From Methanoculleus sp. UBA303 (GTDB taxonomy: Archaea; Halobacteriota; Methanomicrobia; Methanomicrobiales; Methanoculleaceae), in assembly GCA_002501655.1 (NCBI GenBank), contig DANY01000021.1, positions 1 through 63,558 on the forward strand: 63,558 bases of DNA, read 5' to 3'. The notes beneath the pieces are model-generated. The model was not told the origin of the DNA and did not search any database. It worked only from the letters and a program-made list of their open reading frames with translations. Shown in pieces: positions 1 to 8,052 of the stretch (within the stretch, counting starts at the first letter, position 1; each line of letters opens with the position of its first letter). The position numbers were made by a program, and so were the translations under genes.

Positions 1-167
1 CTCCTTGCCCGTTCGAGATGAAGCTTGATATTTTCTACAAGCCGCCGCTTATTTTCGTGCTCGATCATCTCCTCCAGCAGCTCCGAGAAGGTCATCCCCG
101 GCTCTCGCATGTTGGAGAGGGCAGCCCGGACCTCTTCTCTGACAGTGATGCGTTTCGTGGCGGTCAT
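1..167 (-). CDS. VapB-family antitoxin, partial at left edge
   Basis: The reverse strand reads ATG (167-165) and stays open to the window edge, giving at least 55 residues. It begins MTATKRITVREEVRAAL and continues with a segment containing FSELLEEMIEHENKRRL. This is the layout of archaeal VapB antitoxins of the DUF217/UPF0330 type: a short ribbon-helix-helix-like N-terminus, then a charged helix that wraps the toxin. Antitoxins of this type normally lie directly upstream of a VapC PIN-domain RNase, which would be outside the window. The reading is from family resemblance; the missing C-terminus prevents confirmation. Confidence 0.72.
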   Translation of the reverse strand, partial: MTATKRITVREEVRAALSNMREPGMTFSELLEEMIEHENKRRLVENIKLHLERAR

Positions 168-365
168 GGCATCTATGGCATAGGTACTGCCGAAAACATT
201 GCCTGGTGTACCGGGTACTCTCCGGCGATCTCGTCTTCCTGTCACCGGACGGTAGAGAGGAGGTACTCTCGTACCGGTGAGAGAGGGGCCGTGCAGAACC
301 AGGTAGGTCGGCCTCCTCCGGAGATCGGGTACAGGCCGTATCGGGACACCGCGCTACAGAAAGGT

Positions 366-518
366 TCAGCGGGAAAAGACCAGGACGCCGCCCTCCGCCG
401 CCCGGTGGGCGAGGGGGTTCGTAAGCTCGCTTGCCGTGTAGGGGAAGAGATCGACGCCGATCCCGATACGGGAGAAGTACGTGAGGTACGCGGAGACCCG
501 CTCACACCGCGACCAGTT
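366..518 (-). pseudogene. C-terminal fragment of a nucleotidyltransferase
   Basis: A 50-codon open stretch starts directly after an in-frame TAG (521-519) and ends at TGA (368-366). It includes RVSAYLTYFSRIGIGVDLFPYT, a hydrophobic strand with the VD(L/V)xPYT pattern seen near the C-terminus of stand-alone MNT-type nucleotidyltransferases. There is no start codon and no catalytic GSxxxGxxxxxSDxD part, so this is a 5'-truncated remnant. The truncation point lies within about 10 bp of the 60-bp repeat that precedes the Fic gene. The assignment rests on a short match and is tentative. Confidence 0.45.
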
Positions 519-523
519 CTAAA

Positions 524-583
524 TTAAGCAAACTTAACATAGACGGAGATCTACCTTTCTAAGTAAACAAAAGTTAACTTAGA
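524..583. repeat. 60-bp direct repeat, copy A, upstream of Fic gene
   Basis: Aligned without gaps to 1916-1975, 45 of 60 positions are identical. The best-conserved blocks are GCAAACTTAAC near the left end and GTAAACAAAA near the right end. The copies flank the Fic gene. Copy A also contains a 10-bp inverted repeat (559-582) just before the Fic start. It could be a duplicated operator or the boundary of an inserted cassette. Confidence 0.7.
559..582. promoter_or_regulatory. Inverted repeat (operator-like) before Fic gene
   Basis: CTAAGTAAAC, then a 4-nt AAAA spacer, then GTTAACTTAG: the two 10-nt arms are complementary except for one position. The site ends 25 nt before the Fic ATG at 608 and the surrounding sequence is AT-rich. 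A dimeric regulator, possibly the winged-helix tail of the Fic protein itself, could bind here. The binding is inferred; the symmetry is seen directly. Confidence 0.5.
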
Positions 584-607
584 AAATGCTCATCTCACAG
601 GTGCTTC

Positions 608-1774
608 ATGCAAGAGAGTCGATATGGACATTTCGTTCATCAAAAAGGCGGATATAACGCTTTCATACCAAAGAGCCTTCCACCCGACCCGCCGATCGTG
701 TACGATGAGACGCTGCAGTACCTTCTCTCGGAAGCCGACCGGGCGCTTGCAAGGCTCGACGGCATGGCAATGACGCTCCCGAATCCCGACCTGTTCATCG
801 CTATGTACATGAAGAAAGAGGCGCTGCTGAGCTCGCAGATTGAGGGGACGGAGGCCTCGCTCAAAGGGGTTCTGGAGTTCGAGGCGAACCTGAAGCCGAC
901 GGAGAACATCAACGACCTCCTTGAGGTCGTCAATTACCTGCGGGCCATGGACAGCGGGCTGGAACAACTCAAACGTGCTCCGATATCCCTGGACCTCATC
1001 AGGGATATCCACCGCGTCCTGATCAAAGGGACACGGGGCTCGGATCGGGAGCCGGGTAACTTCCGGACCGTCCAGAATTACATAGCCCGATCGGGAGCTA
1101 CCTCGATCCGGGATGCCGTCTTCGTGCCGCCACCGCCGGAACGCGTTGAAGCCCTGATGAAGGAGCTTGAAGCCTTCATCCTCGCAAAGGGCTCTGTACC
1201 GCCGCTCATCAAGATCGCCCTTATTCACGCCCAGTTTGAGACCATCCATCCGTTCCTGGACGGAAACGGCCGTATGGGGCGGCTACTCATAACATTTTAC
1301 CTCTGCTGGAAAGGGATCCTTGCAAAACCGCTCCTTTACCTCAGTATCTACCTCAAAAGGCACCGGGAGGAGTACTACCAGATCTTGAACGAGATCCGGA
1401 CAGATGGAGCATGGGAGGCATGGCTTCGGTTTTTCCTGCAGGGGGTTATCGAGGTATCCAACGAGTCGATCGCGTCGGCAAGGGAGATCATCCGGCTAAA
1501 GGACGGTGTCGTCGATACGCTCCTCAAGCACGACATCGGCGGAGCGAACGCTGTAAAATTGGTGTATGCGCTCTTCGATGAGCCGATCATAACCACACGC
1601 GAGGCAGCGAAGGTGCTCGGGGTGAGCGGGCCGACGGCCTACCAGTTGGTCGGGAGGCTGGAGGATATCGGCATCTTAAAGGAGATTACCGGCGGACGAC
1701 GGTACAAAAAGTACATGTTCGCAAATTATGTCTCGATCATCGAGCAGGGAACCCGGCCGGGTCCCGGAAATTGA
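608..1774 (+). CDS. Fic-family AMP transferase with C-terminal winged helix
   Basis: This 388-residue protein has the Fic motif HPFLDGNGRMGR at residues 214-225, with the catalytic His and the phosphate-binding loop intact. An N-terminal inhibitory helix motif SSQIEG at 75-80 fits (S/T)xxxE(G/N), so it belongs to the class with built-in autoinhibition. Such proteins transfer AMP (sometimes other groups) to a hydroxyl on a target protein. The last ~90 residues contain EAAKVLGVSGPTAYQLVGRL, a winged helix-turn-helix, common in Fic proteins that bind DNA. The ATG at 608 follows AGGTG at 599-603. It is monocistronic and lies between two 60-bp direct repeats, which suggests autoregulation or acquisition as a unit. 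The target is unknown. Confidence 0.93.
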   Translation: MQESRYGHFVHQKGGYNAFIPKSLPPDPPIVYDETLQYLLSEADRALARLDGMAMTLPNPDLFIAMYMKKEALLSSQIEGTEASLKGVLEFEANLKPTENINDLLEVVNYLRAMDSGLEQLKRAPISLDLIRDIHRVLIKGTRGSDREPGNFRTVQNYIARSGATSIRDAVFVPPPPERVEALMKELEAFILAKGSVPPLIKIALIHAQFETIHPFLDGNGRMGRLLITFYLCWKGILAKPLLYLSIYLKRHREEYYQILNEIRTDGAWEAWLRFFLQGVIEVSNESIASAREIIRLKDGVVDTLLKHDIGGANAVKLVYALFDEPIITTREAAKVLGVSGPTAYQLVGRLEDIGILKEITGGRRYKKYMFANYVSIIEQGTRPGPGN

Positions 1775-1915
1775 GAACTTCATCGACGGGCCGGACCTTT
1801 CAGGAGGGGTGTGCCTGTCCGATAGCAACGGGCCGGGTCTCATACCGGCGAGCGCGTGGCCGACACGGAAGCCGGCCCCCCACCCCGGTTAACCTGCACG
1901 AGCGAGCCCCCTTAA

Positions 1916-1975
1916 TCAGGCAAACTTAACGTAGACGAGGAAACCCCCTTCCAGGTAAACAAAACGTAACTAAGA
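1916..1975. repeat. 60-bp direct repeat, copy B, downstream of Fic gene
   Basis: This is the partner of 524-583, in the same orientation, 45/60 identical. It lies 140 bp after the Fic stop. The symmetric right arm is degraded here (GTAAACAAAACGTAACTAAG). The rest of the 1775-2096 intergenic stretch shows no gene; a weak TATA-like ATACAATTT near 2050 may serve the following operon. Confidence 0.68.
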
Positions 1976-2096
1976 CGAAACCCGGAGAGACAGGCCGGGG
2001 CGCCCCCCCGGGACCGCCCGGATCTCCCCGCCCGCCCGGACCGAAAGGATACAATTTCAATAGGATTATCTCTCGCAGAGCCGAATTCTAGTCAGG

Positions 2097-2363
2097 ATGG
2101 CGGTTGCGAAGAAATACTATGCTGCGGCCGTACTCGCAGCCTGGCTCATCATCGTCGCCTTCTTCATGGTCTTAAACCGCACCCTCGACCTCGAGGTCTT
2201 CTTCGTCCTCGCCCTCATCGGGCTTCTGGTCGTCGCGGTCCTGATCGATGGGGCCTTCTCACAGCCCCGCTACATGCGGTATATCGGCTACCTCATCGCC
2301 GCCGGAGTCGCCCTCTTCGCCTACATCGTCGTGGAAAAAATCCTGGAGATCCTTGCCGCATGA
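2097..2363 (+). CDS. Small membrane protein, first gene of MoxR operon
   Basis: The protein has 88 residues and three predicted hydrophobic helices (about 8-28, 32-50 and 60-82), with a single acidic/basic loop containing SQPRYMRYIG. I recognise no family. The stop overlaps the next start as ATGA (2360-2363), so the two are translationally coupled. Its place at the head of the run DUF4129-like, DUF4350-like, MoxR, DUF58 suggests that it belongs to the same membrane complex. The function is unknown. Confidence 0.75.
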   Translation: MAVAKKYYAAAVLAAWLIIVAFFMVLNRTLDLEVFFVLALIGLLVVAVLIDGAFSQPRYMRYIGYLIAAGVALFAYIVVEKILEILAA

Positions 2364-3961
2364 ACCGCCGGGCCTCGCATATCATCCTCGCGGCGGCAGC
2401 CGTCCTCGTCCTCGTCCTCCTCGCAGGAGAGGCGGCGAGCCCCGTCCTCTACTCGGCCGAGAACACATCGACCGCCGCCCACGCCGACCCCGCGACCGTC
2501 CAGAAACGATCGCCCGGGAACGCCGCGGCCGTCGTCCCCCTGATGGACGACCTCCTGGGCCAGACCGGGACCCTCGCCCTCACGATCAAACTCAAGGACT
2601 ACGAGAGCGCCGAGCGGGACCTCGCCCGCTACACCGACCTCTCGCGGCAGTTCGACCGGCTCGTCGTCACCCTCGACGTCTCCGGGACCGACATCGGCGA
2701 GTTCCAGCAGAACAACCGGCAGAACCAGGAGGCCCTCGCAACACTCTTAAACGATACCCGGCGGTTCGATGACCTCCAGCGCCTCGAGGTCGAGGTCCGG
2801 GGCGACGACGACCGGCACATGGCCGTCGTCTACGAGGGCGAGGCCCTCCGGCAGAAGATGCGGGAGGGCTTCTCCGCCTACGCGAAGAGAGAAACCGAGA
2901 CGGTCCAGATCGCCGAGCACTACGACGTGAACGCCACCCCCTACCGGGAGAGCGTCGAGGACTACGCGGAGGTCGCCGACGCCGCGGACGACTGGCGGGA
3001 GGAGATCGGCGGCGGGAGCGCCCCGAGATCCCCCCTTGGTATCGCGGTCACCCCGGACGAAGGGCGTTACGGGGATCTCCTCCTGATCGGCGGAACCTAC
3101 GCCGGCGGAACGCCGGGAGCTCCCGTCGAGGTCTACGTCGACAGCCGGATCGCAGAAACCGTCACCCTCGATGAGAGCGGCGGCTACGCCTACCCCTACA
3201 GTGTCGACCGGGTCCTCGCAGGATCGCACCTTGCCTACGCGACCGCAGGCCAGGTCTACTCCACCGTCGCGACGTTCGAGATCCTCCCCGGGAACACCGC
3301 GATCACCCTCGCCCTCGCGGAGGTGAACGGGACGACCGTCGCCTGCACCGGGAACCTCACGACCGAGGACGACCGCCCGGTCACGCTCGCCCCGGTCCTC
3401 CTCCGGGTCGATGACGGCACCCTCATCGGGACCGAGACCGACAACAACGGCACCTACAGAAAGGAGATCGTCCTCCCCGCCGGGGAGCACACCCTCAAGG
3501 CGGAGTTCCACGGTGCGGGCTACCCCTTAAACGCCTCCGAGAGCCCGGCGGAGACGGTCACCGTCCGGGGCGAAGGGCTCTCCCCCCTCCCGTTCATCGC
3601 GGCGGGCGCGGCCGCCCTCGGCGCCGGGTGGTACCTCCGGCGGCGCCGGCCGGAGGAGAGCCCCCTCACAGAACCACACGGGATGGTGGATGTTGTAGAA
3701 GAGGTCGTCGAGACCCCGCCACGGGTCGAGATCGCGGGCCTCCCCCCCCGCGACGCCGCGACCGTCCTCTTCCGCACACTCCGTGCCCGGCTCGGTCTCG
3801 CAGAGACGAAGACCCCGCGGGACTGCGCCCGCATCGCCCCGGCCCACGCCGGGTTCTTCGAGCGCTATGAGCGGATCCGGTATGCCGGCGAGACGCCGTC
3901 GGAGGAAGAACTCCGCGCGATGGAAAAAGTTGCCCTCGGGGGTGACGAGACTGCAGCGTGA
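2360..3961 (+). CDS. Membrane protein with DUF4129-like C-terminus
   Basis: The protein has 533 residues: a signal or anchor helix at 8-25, an extracytoplasmic region of about 390 residues, a transmembrane helix near 415-432 after LSPLPFIAAG, and a cytoplasmic tail. The tail, containing LFRTLRARLGL and later ERIRYAGETPS, matches the DUF4129 pattern (a helix, then a Tyr-x-x-x-Arg-Tyr segment) usual in MoxR/transglutaminase operons. The outer part has a helical section (60-210) and then beta-rich segments like carboxypeptidase-regulatory/Ig folds (about 225-400). It starts inside the preceding stop and its end overlaps the next start by 20 nt. Its role is probably structural or sensory within a MoxR-dependent envelope system. 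Confidence 0.78.
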   Translation: MNRRASHIILAAAAVLVLVLLAGEAASPVLYSAENTSTAAHADPATVQKRSPGNAAAVVPLMDDLLGQTGTLALTIKLKDYESAERDLARYTDLSRQFDRLVVTLDVSGTDIGEFQQNNRQNQEALATLLNDTRRFDDLQRLEVEVRGDDDRHMAVVYEGEALRQKMREGFSAYAKRETETVQIAEHYDVNATPYRESVEDYAEVADAADDWREEIGGGSAPRSPLGIAVTPDEGRYGDLLLIGGTYAGGTPGAPVEVYVDSRIAETVTLDESGGYAYPYSVDRVLAGSHLAYATAGQVYSTVATFEILPGNTAITLALAEVNGTTVACTGNLTTEDDRPVTLAPVLLRVDDGTLIGTETDNNGTYRKEIVLPAGEHTLKAEFHGAGYPLNASESPAETVTVRGEGLSPLPFIAAGAAALGAGWYLRRRRPEESPLTEPHGMVDVVEEVVETPPRVEIAGLPPRDAATVLFRTLRARLGLAETKTPRDCARIAPAHAGFFERYERIRYAGETPSEEELRAMEKVALGGDETAA

Positions 3962-4754
3962 GGCCTGGGCGATCCTCCTCATCCTCCTCCTTGCCGGCGC
4001 CGCGGTCTTTGCCCACGTGACAACCACCCCCGAGGAGTACAGCCGCTACAACACCGGCTGGAACGGCACATCGGGCTTCGCCGGGGAGGAGGTCCGGGAC
4101 CTCAAACCCGGCGTAACCCTCCTCATCCTCGCGCCCGATCAGCCCTTCACCCCCGAAGAGGTCGGCTACTGCCGGGCGTTCCTTGATAACGGTGGAGATA
4201 TCATCATCGCCGACGAGGAAGGGGCCGCGAACCCGCTCCTCGCCGACCTCGGAAGCAGAATAAGAGTCCGGCCGGGGAACCTTTCGAGCCTGGAGCGCGA
4301 CCACACCGACCCCGGGCTCTTCCGGGTCCAGGTCACCGGGAACGCGAGCCTCTTTGCCGGGATCGAGACCATCCGGGTCAACCGCCCCGCGGCGGTCGAG
4401 GGGGGCGAGCCCCTCCTCGAGACGTCGGTCCTCACCTGGGACGACGCCGACGGCGATGGCAGGATCACCGCCAGCGAGACCTTCGGGACCGCGGTCGTCT
4501 GCGCGAAGGAAGGCAACCTCACCGTGCTTGGCGACCCGAGCCTCTTCATCAACGCCATGCTCGCCGAGAACCCGGAGTTCATCGACAACCTTCAGCCGGT
4601 CCGGATCGACGGCGTCCACAGCAGGACCGGCACCGCTAACCCGATCATCAACACAAGACTATGGATACAGGAGACGCCACTGGCCGCGGCGGCCCTCGCC
4701 GCCCTGGCCGTCCTGCCGGTGGCCTACCGGTTCGGGAGGAAGAGAGATGAGTGA
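3942..4754 (+). CDS. DUF4350-like membrane protein
   Basis: Read from the GTG at 3942 this is 270 residues; upstream extension would run through the preceding coding region with an Arg-rich, non-natural composition, so I reject it. It has an N-terminal helix (AWAILLILLLAGAAVFAH), a Rossmann-like outer domain beginning with LLILAPDQPFTPEEV and containing NGGDIIIADEEG, and a C-terminal helix before the tail FGRKRDE. That is the DUF4350 layout: a glutamine-amidotransferase-like fold tethered at both ends, without visible catalytic residues. It overlaps the gene before by 20 nt and MoxR by 8 nt. DUF4350 proteins regularly accompany MoxR and DUF58. Confidence 0.82.
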   Translation: MTRLQREAWAILLILLLAGAAVFAHVTTTPEEYSRYNTGWNGTSGFAGEEVRDLKPGVTLLILAPDQPFTPEEVGYCRAFLDNGGDIIIADEEGAANPLLADLGSRIRVRPGNLSSLERDHTDPGLFRVQVTGNASLFAGIETIRVNRPAAVEGGEPLLETSVLTWDDADGDGRITASETFGTAVVCAKEGNLTVLGDPSLFINAMLAENPEFIDNLQPVRIDGVHSRTGTANPIINTRLWIQETPLAAAALAALAVLPVAYRFGRKRDE

Positions 4755-5718
4755 CAACCTAACCGAGCGCATCGAGACGATCGCAAACACCTACGAAGAT
4801 ATCCGGCTGATTGCCCAGCAGGTAGTCGTCGGGAACCGGACCCTCATCGAGGAGATCTTCATCAGCATGATCAGCGGCGGCCACCTCCTCATCGAGGGGG
4901 TCCCCGGGACGGCCAAGACCACCATCTGCAAGATCATCGCACGCCTGATCGACTACGACTTCAAGAGGGTCCAGGGGGCCGTCGACCTCCAGCCGGCTGA
5001 TATCATCGGCGTCCGGATCTACGACCGGAGCCGAAACGAGTTCATCCTCCAGAAAGGCCCGATCTTCACGAACTTCCTGATGGTCGACGAGATCAACCGC
5101 CTGACCCCGAAGACCCAGGGCGCGCTTCTTGAGGCAATGAGCGAACGCCAGGCGACGATCGACGGGACCACCTACCCGCTCGGCGACCCCTACTTCGTCA
5201 TCGCCACCCAGAACCCCCACGAGGCCGAAGGGACCTTCCCGCTCATCGAGGCCCAGTGCGACCGGTTCATGTTCAGCACCGTCCTCGAGCACCTCGACCC
5301 CGAGAGCGAACTCGAGGTCCTCCGGCGGGAGCGTGCCGGGGAACTGGACTGGAAGGTCTACCAGAACCGGATCACCCCCGTCCTCAGCCCCGCGGAGGTG
5401 AAGGTCATGGCCGCGGCCGTCCGGGAGGTCAGGGTGGACGAGACAATCCTCGGCTACATACGCGACATCGTGCTTGCGACGCGGTCCCACGGCGACATCC
5501 GGCTCGGCGCGAGTTCCCGTGCCTCGATCGCCCTCCTCCGGGGCTCAATGGCCCGTGCTGCCCTGAACAACCGGGACTACGTCATCCCCGACGACGTCCG
5601 GGCCCTGGCCCTCCCGGCGCTGCGCCACCGCGTCATCCTCTCCCGGGAGGCGGCGATCACCGGAGTCACCCCTGAAGCGGTCATCACCGAGATCGTCGAG
5701 AGCGTCGGGGTGTCCTAG
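4747..5718 (+). CDS. MoxR-family AAA+ ATPase
   Basis: The ATG at 4747 gives 323 residues, the usual MoxR size. Walker A is GVPGTAKTT at 51-59, Walker B LMVDEIN with D114/E115; a sensor-1 motif (FVIATQNP) and the GTFPLIEAQCDRF segment follow. The C-terminal lid contains DIRLGASSRASIALLR. MoxR ATPases act as chaperones that mature or assemble partner proteins, typically with a DUF58/VWA protein encoded next to them, as here. It is the only soluble enzyme in this membrane-protein operon. Starts further upstream would run back through the preceding reading frame and are not credible. Confidence 0.97.
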   Translation: MSDNLTERIETIANTYEDIRLIAQQVVVGNRTLIEEIFISMISGGHLLIEGVPGTAKTTICKIIARLIDYDFKRVQGAVDLQPADIIGVRIYDRSRNEFILQKGPIFTNFLMVDEINRLTPKTQGALLEAMSERQATIDGTTYPLGDPYFVIATQNPHEAEGTFPLIEAQCDRFMFSTVLEHLDPESELEVLRRERAGELDWKVYQNRITPVLSPAEVKVMAAAVREVRVDETILGYIRDIVLATRSHGDIRLGASSRASIALLRGSMARAALNNRDYVIPDDVRALALPALRHRVILSREAAITGVTPEAVITEIVESVGVS

Positions 5719-5720
5719 GG

Positions 5721-6971
5721 ATGATCCGGCCGACCCGGACGACCGGGGGAATCGCGGCCCTCGCCCTCGCCCTCGCCGTCGTCGCCCTCCCCCTCGCGAA
5801 CCCGGCCGCGGCCCTCGCCGCCGGCTCTCTCGCCCTCTTCCTCTTCTGGCGGGCCTGGCGATTCGAGCGTGACCTTTTCGCTGCGGCCACCTCTCTTGCG
5901 GTGAACCGCGACGTCGACCGGACGATCCTCCGGCAGGGAGCGGCGGCGACCGTCCGGGTAAGGGTCGACCTCGTCACCCCGCCCGGCATGGAGATCCGGG
6001 TGCGCGACATACCCCCGGCGGTCGCGAGCGGCGGCGCCCCACTCTCTCTGCCCGGGAAAGCCGCGGCCTACACTATCCGGCTCATGGCCCCGGGGGAGAC
6101 GGCGTTTGGGGGCGTCGTCCTCCTCGCGAGCGACGCCTTCTTCACCCGCGACCTCGCCTGCCGCCGCCCGAACGCCCCGCACCTCCGGGTCTTCCCCGTG
6201 GGGACCACCGAGAACGGCAGGGGGACGGGAGCCGGCATGGGGGACGCCGAGGTGGACCGGCGGGCGGCCCTCGCCGGCCAGGGCATCCGCGGGTTCCGGC
6301 CCTACCGGTCGGGCGACGACCCCGGGCAGATCGACTGGAAGGTCTCGGCCCGGCGTGACACCTACTACATACGGCAGCTGACCGGGCTTGAGGGCGGGAC
6401 GCCCCTCATCGCCGTCGACCTCCCGCCCCGGGCGGGCGACGACCCGGCAACCTTCGCCCGGTTCTCGATGGCCGTCTGCGGCGCGGTGGAAGGCGCGATC
6501 ACCTCCCGCGACGGCTGCTCCCTCCTGGTCGTCGCTGGCGGGGAGGTCGTCCGGTTCCTCCCCCGGACCCTGGATATCCGGGAGGCACTCGCAGCCCTCG
6601 GCGGGCTTGCCCCGCTCGAGCCCCGCGCCCCCCTCTACCGGGCGCCGGGGCCCGCCGTCCTTGCGGCCCGGGCGGCCCGGGCACCCGGCGCAGGGGCCGG
6701 ACGGGAGGAGAGGGCCTACCGGGAGAGACTCGGCGATCTGCTTGCCGCGTTTGCGGCACAGAGCCCCGCGCCCTTTGCGGCGGCGGTGCGGGCGGCCCTC
6801 GGCCGGGCGGAGGCCTCAGAGGTCCGGCTCTACTCCCTCCTTCCGATAGGGGACCGGAGCCACCTTGTCCAGATCGTCCACGAGGCAAAGGTCCGGGGGA
6901 TGCGGGTCGTCCTCCGGGCTCCCGCCGGCTCGCCCGCTCTCCCCGGGGTCGACGTCGTGGAGGTGCTCTGA
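5721..6971 (+). CDS. DUF58 membrane protein (MoxR partner)
   Basis: The protein has 416 residues. Two N-terminal helices (about 9-45) are followed by a beta-rich section, then the DUF58 signature GIRGFRPYRSGDDPGQIDWK starting at residue 189. The C-terminal half is a VWA-like fold (IAVDLPPRAGDDPATFARF onwards) in which the acidic loop replaces a strict MIDAS. It starts 2 nt after the MoxR stop and ends at TGATG shared with the next gene. A MoxR/DUF58 pair is a standard module for maturation of surface or multi-subunit complexes; the client here is not evident. Confidence 0.93.
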   Translation: MIRPTRTTGGIAALALALAVVALPLANPAAALAAGSLALFLFWRAWRFERDLFAAATSLAVNRDVDRTILRQGAAATVRVRVDLVTPPGMEIRVRDIPPAVASGGAPLSLPGKAAAYTIRLMAPGETAFGGVVLLASDAFFTRDLACRRPNAPHLRVFPVGTTENGRGTGAGMGDAEVDRRAALAGQGIRGFRPYRSGDDPGQIDWKVSARRDTYYIRQLTGLEGGTPLIAVDLPPRAGDDPATFARFSMAVCGAVEGAITSRDGCSLLVVAGGEVVRFLPRTLDIREALAALGGLAPLEPRAPLYRAPGPAVLAARAARAPGAGAGREERAYRERLGDLLAAFAAQSPAPFAAAVRAALGRAEASEVRLYSLLPIGDRSHLVQIVHEAKVRGMRVVLRAPAGSPALPGVDVVEVL

Positions 6972-7261
6972 TGACTGACCGGGGGTTCCTCCTCCTCTGC
7001 GCGGGCGAGGTCCTGGTCGTCGCCGCGGGCGATATCATGGTCGCGCTCATCCTCCAGGTGATCGTCCTTGCCGCGTACCTCGGTGACCGGCGGGGCTACT
7101 GGGCCTTCATACCGGCCGCGGCCCTCTTCGCGGCCGTCCTCGCGGTCTCCGGCCACGTCCTCCTCCCCCTCCTCGGTCTCGCGGCCGCCCTCGGCTGCGG
7201 CTATGCTGCCCTCACCCTCCAGGACTATCGGCTCACGCTGTGGGCAGGAGATGATGCATGA
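6971..7261 (+). CDS. Small polytopic membrane protein
   Basis: The protein has 96 residues with three or four hydrophobic helices and almost no soluble part. It begins at the TGATG junction with the DUF58 gene and ends overlapping the next start (ATGA at 7258-7261). I recognise no family. The coupling at both ends ties its expression to the MoxR/DUF58 operon, so a structural membrane role there is the simplest inference. Confidence 0.75.
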   Translation: MTDRGFLLLCAGEVLVVAAGDIMVALILQVIVLAAYLGDRRGYWAFIPAAALFAAVLAVSGHVLLPLLGLAAALGCGYAALTLQDYRLTLWAGDDA

Positions 7262-8052
7262 CCGCAAAAAGCCCCTACCGGGGGGCCTTCCTCCTCATCC
7301 TCGCCGCCGCAGCCCTCCTCGCCCTCGCGGCCGCGACCGGCCGGGGGGACATCACCACCGCGACCCTCGTCCTCGCGGGCGCCGGGTGCTTCATCGCCGG
7401 GGTCTTCCTCCTCGCGCTCCACAAGGGCGAGCCGCTCGACCCGGAGCTCGCCGCCCTCCTCCCGGTCCAGGGGACGATCACCGTCGCCACGCTCTGCGCC
7501 GACCTCGGCGTCCAGGGGGACGCCTGGTTCGTCCCGGAGGCGGACGGAAGCGTCGTCGAGGTCATACCGGTCGCCGGCGCCCTCCCGGAGAACCTCGGGG
7601 ACGACTACTCCTACATCACCGCAGACGGGGAGTGCGCCGTCCGGATCGCCCCGGCCTGCACCCCGCTCCTCGCGCGACTGCGGGAGAAGCACGCCCTCGA
7701 GGTGCCGACTGAGGACGAAGCCCTCCTCGCCTGCATAACGGAGGTCTGTGAAGATCTCCTCGAGGTCGCCGAGAAGACAGAGGCGAAAAGAGACGGCGCA
7801 AACATCGTCGTCACCCTCTCCGGCTACCGCCTCCTCCCGGGCTGCCGCGCGGTCCGGGCGGCCTCCCCGAAGTGCTGCACCATGGTCGGCTGCCCGGTCT
7901 GCAGCCTGCTTGCGGCGATCGTCGCCCTCGGGACGACCTGCCCAACGAAGATCGAGCACATCAGCGTCGACAAAAAGAGGGGAGCCCTCAAGGTGATCCT
8001 CACGCCGGCCGGACCCGCACCCAGAGGTGCAGGTCCCGGTAACTCGCGTTGA
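7258..8052 (+). CDS. Membrane-anchored protein, last gene of MoxR operon
   Basis: The protein has 264 residues: two N-terminal helices (about 10-26 and 33-53), then a soluble domain of about 200 residues. The domain has a Cys-rich patch near 204-215 (SPKCCTMVGCPVCS) that resembles a metal or disulfide site, preceded by strands such as GANIVVTLSGYRLLPGC. I cannot name a family. It ends inside the 3' end of the convergent DUF1616 gene (53-bp overlap, 8000-8052); its last 20 or so residues (Pro/Ala/Gly-rich) exist only because of that overlap. Confidence 0.78.
   Translation: MTAKSPYRGAFLLILAAAALLALAAATGRGDITTATLVLAGAGCFIAGVFLLALHKGEPLDPELAALLPVQGTITVATLCADLGVQGDAWFVPEADGSVVEVIPVAGALPENLGDDYSYITADGECAVRIAPACTPLLARLREKHALEVPTEDEALLACITEVCEDLLEVAEKTEAKRDGANIVVTLSGYRLLPGCRAVRAASPKCCTMVGCPVCSLLAAIVALGTTCPTKIEHISVDKKRGALKVILTPAGPAPRGAGPGNSR

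Noticed and set aside
524..1975. Insertion sequence with terminal inverted repeats
   Set aside because: The 60-bp copies are direct, not inverted, and no transposase lies between them.
2747..3511. Long reverse-strand open frame opposite the DUF4129-like gene
   Set aside because: Its composition (Gly/Val/Asp/Arg-rich) is that of an antisense shadow in GC-rich DNA; the forward gene has domains and operon coupling.
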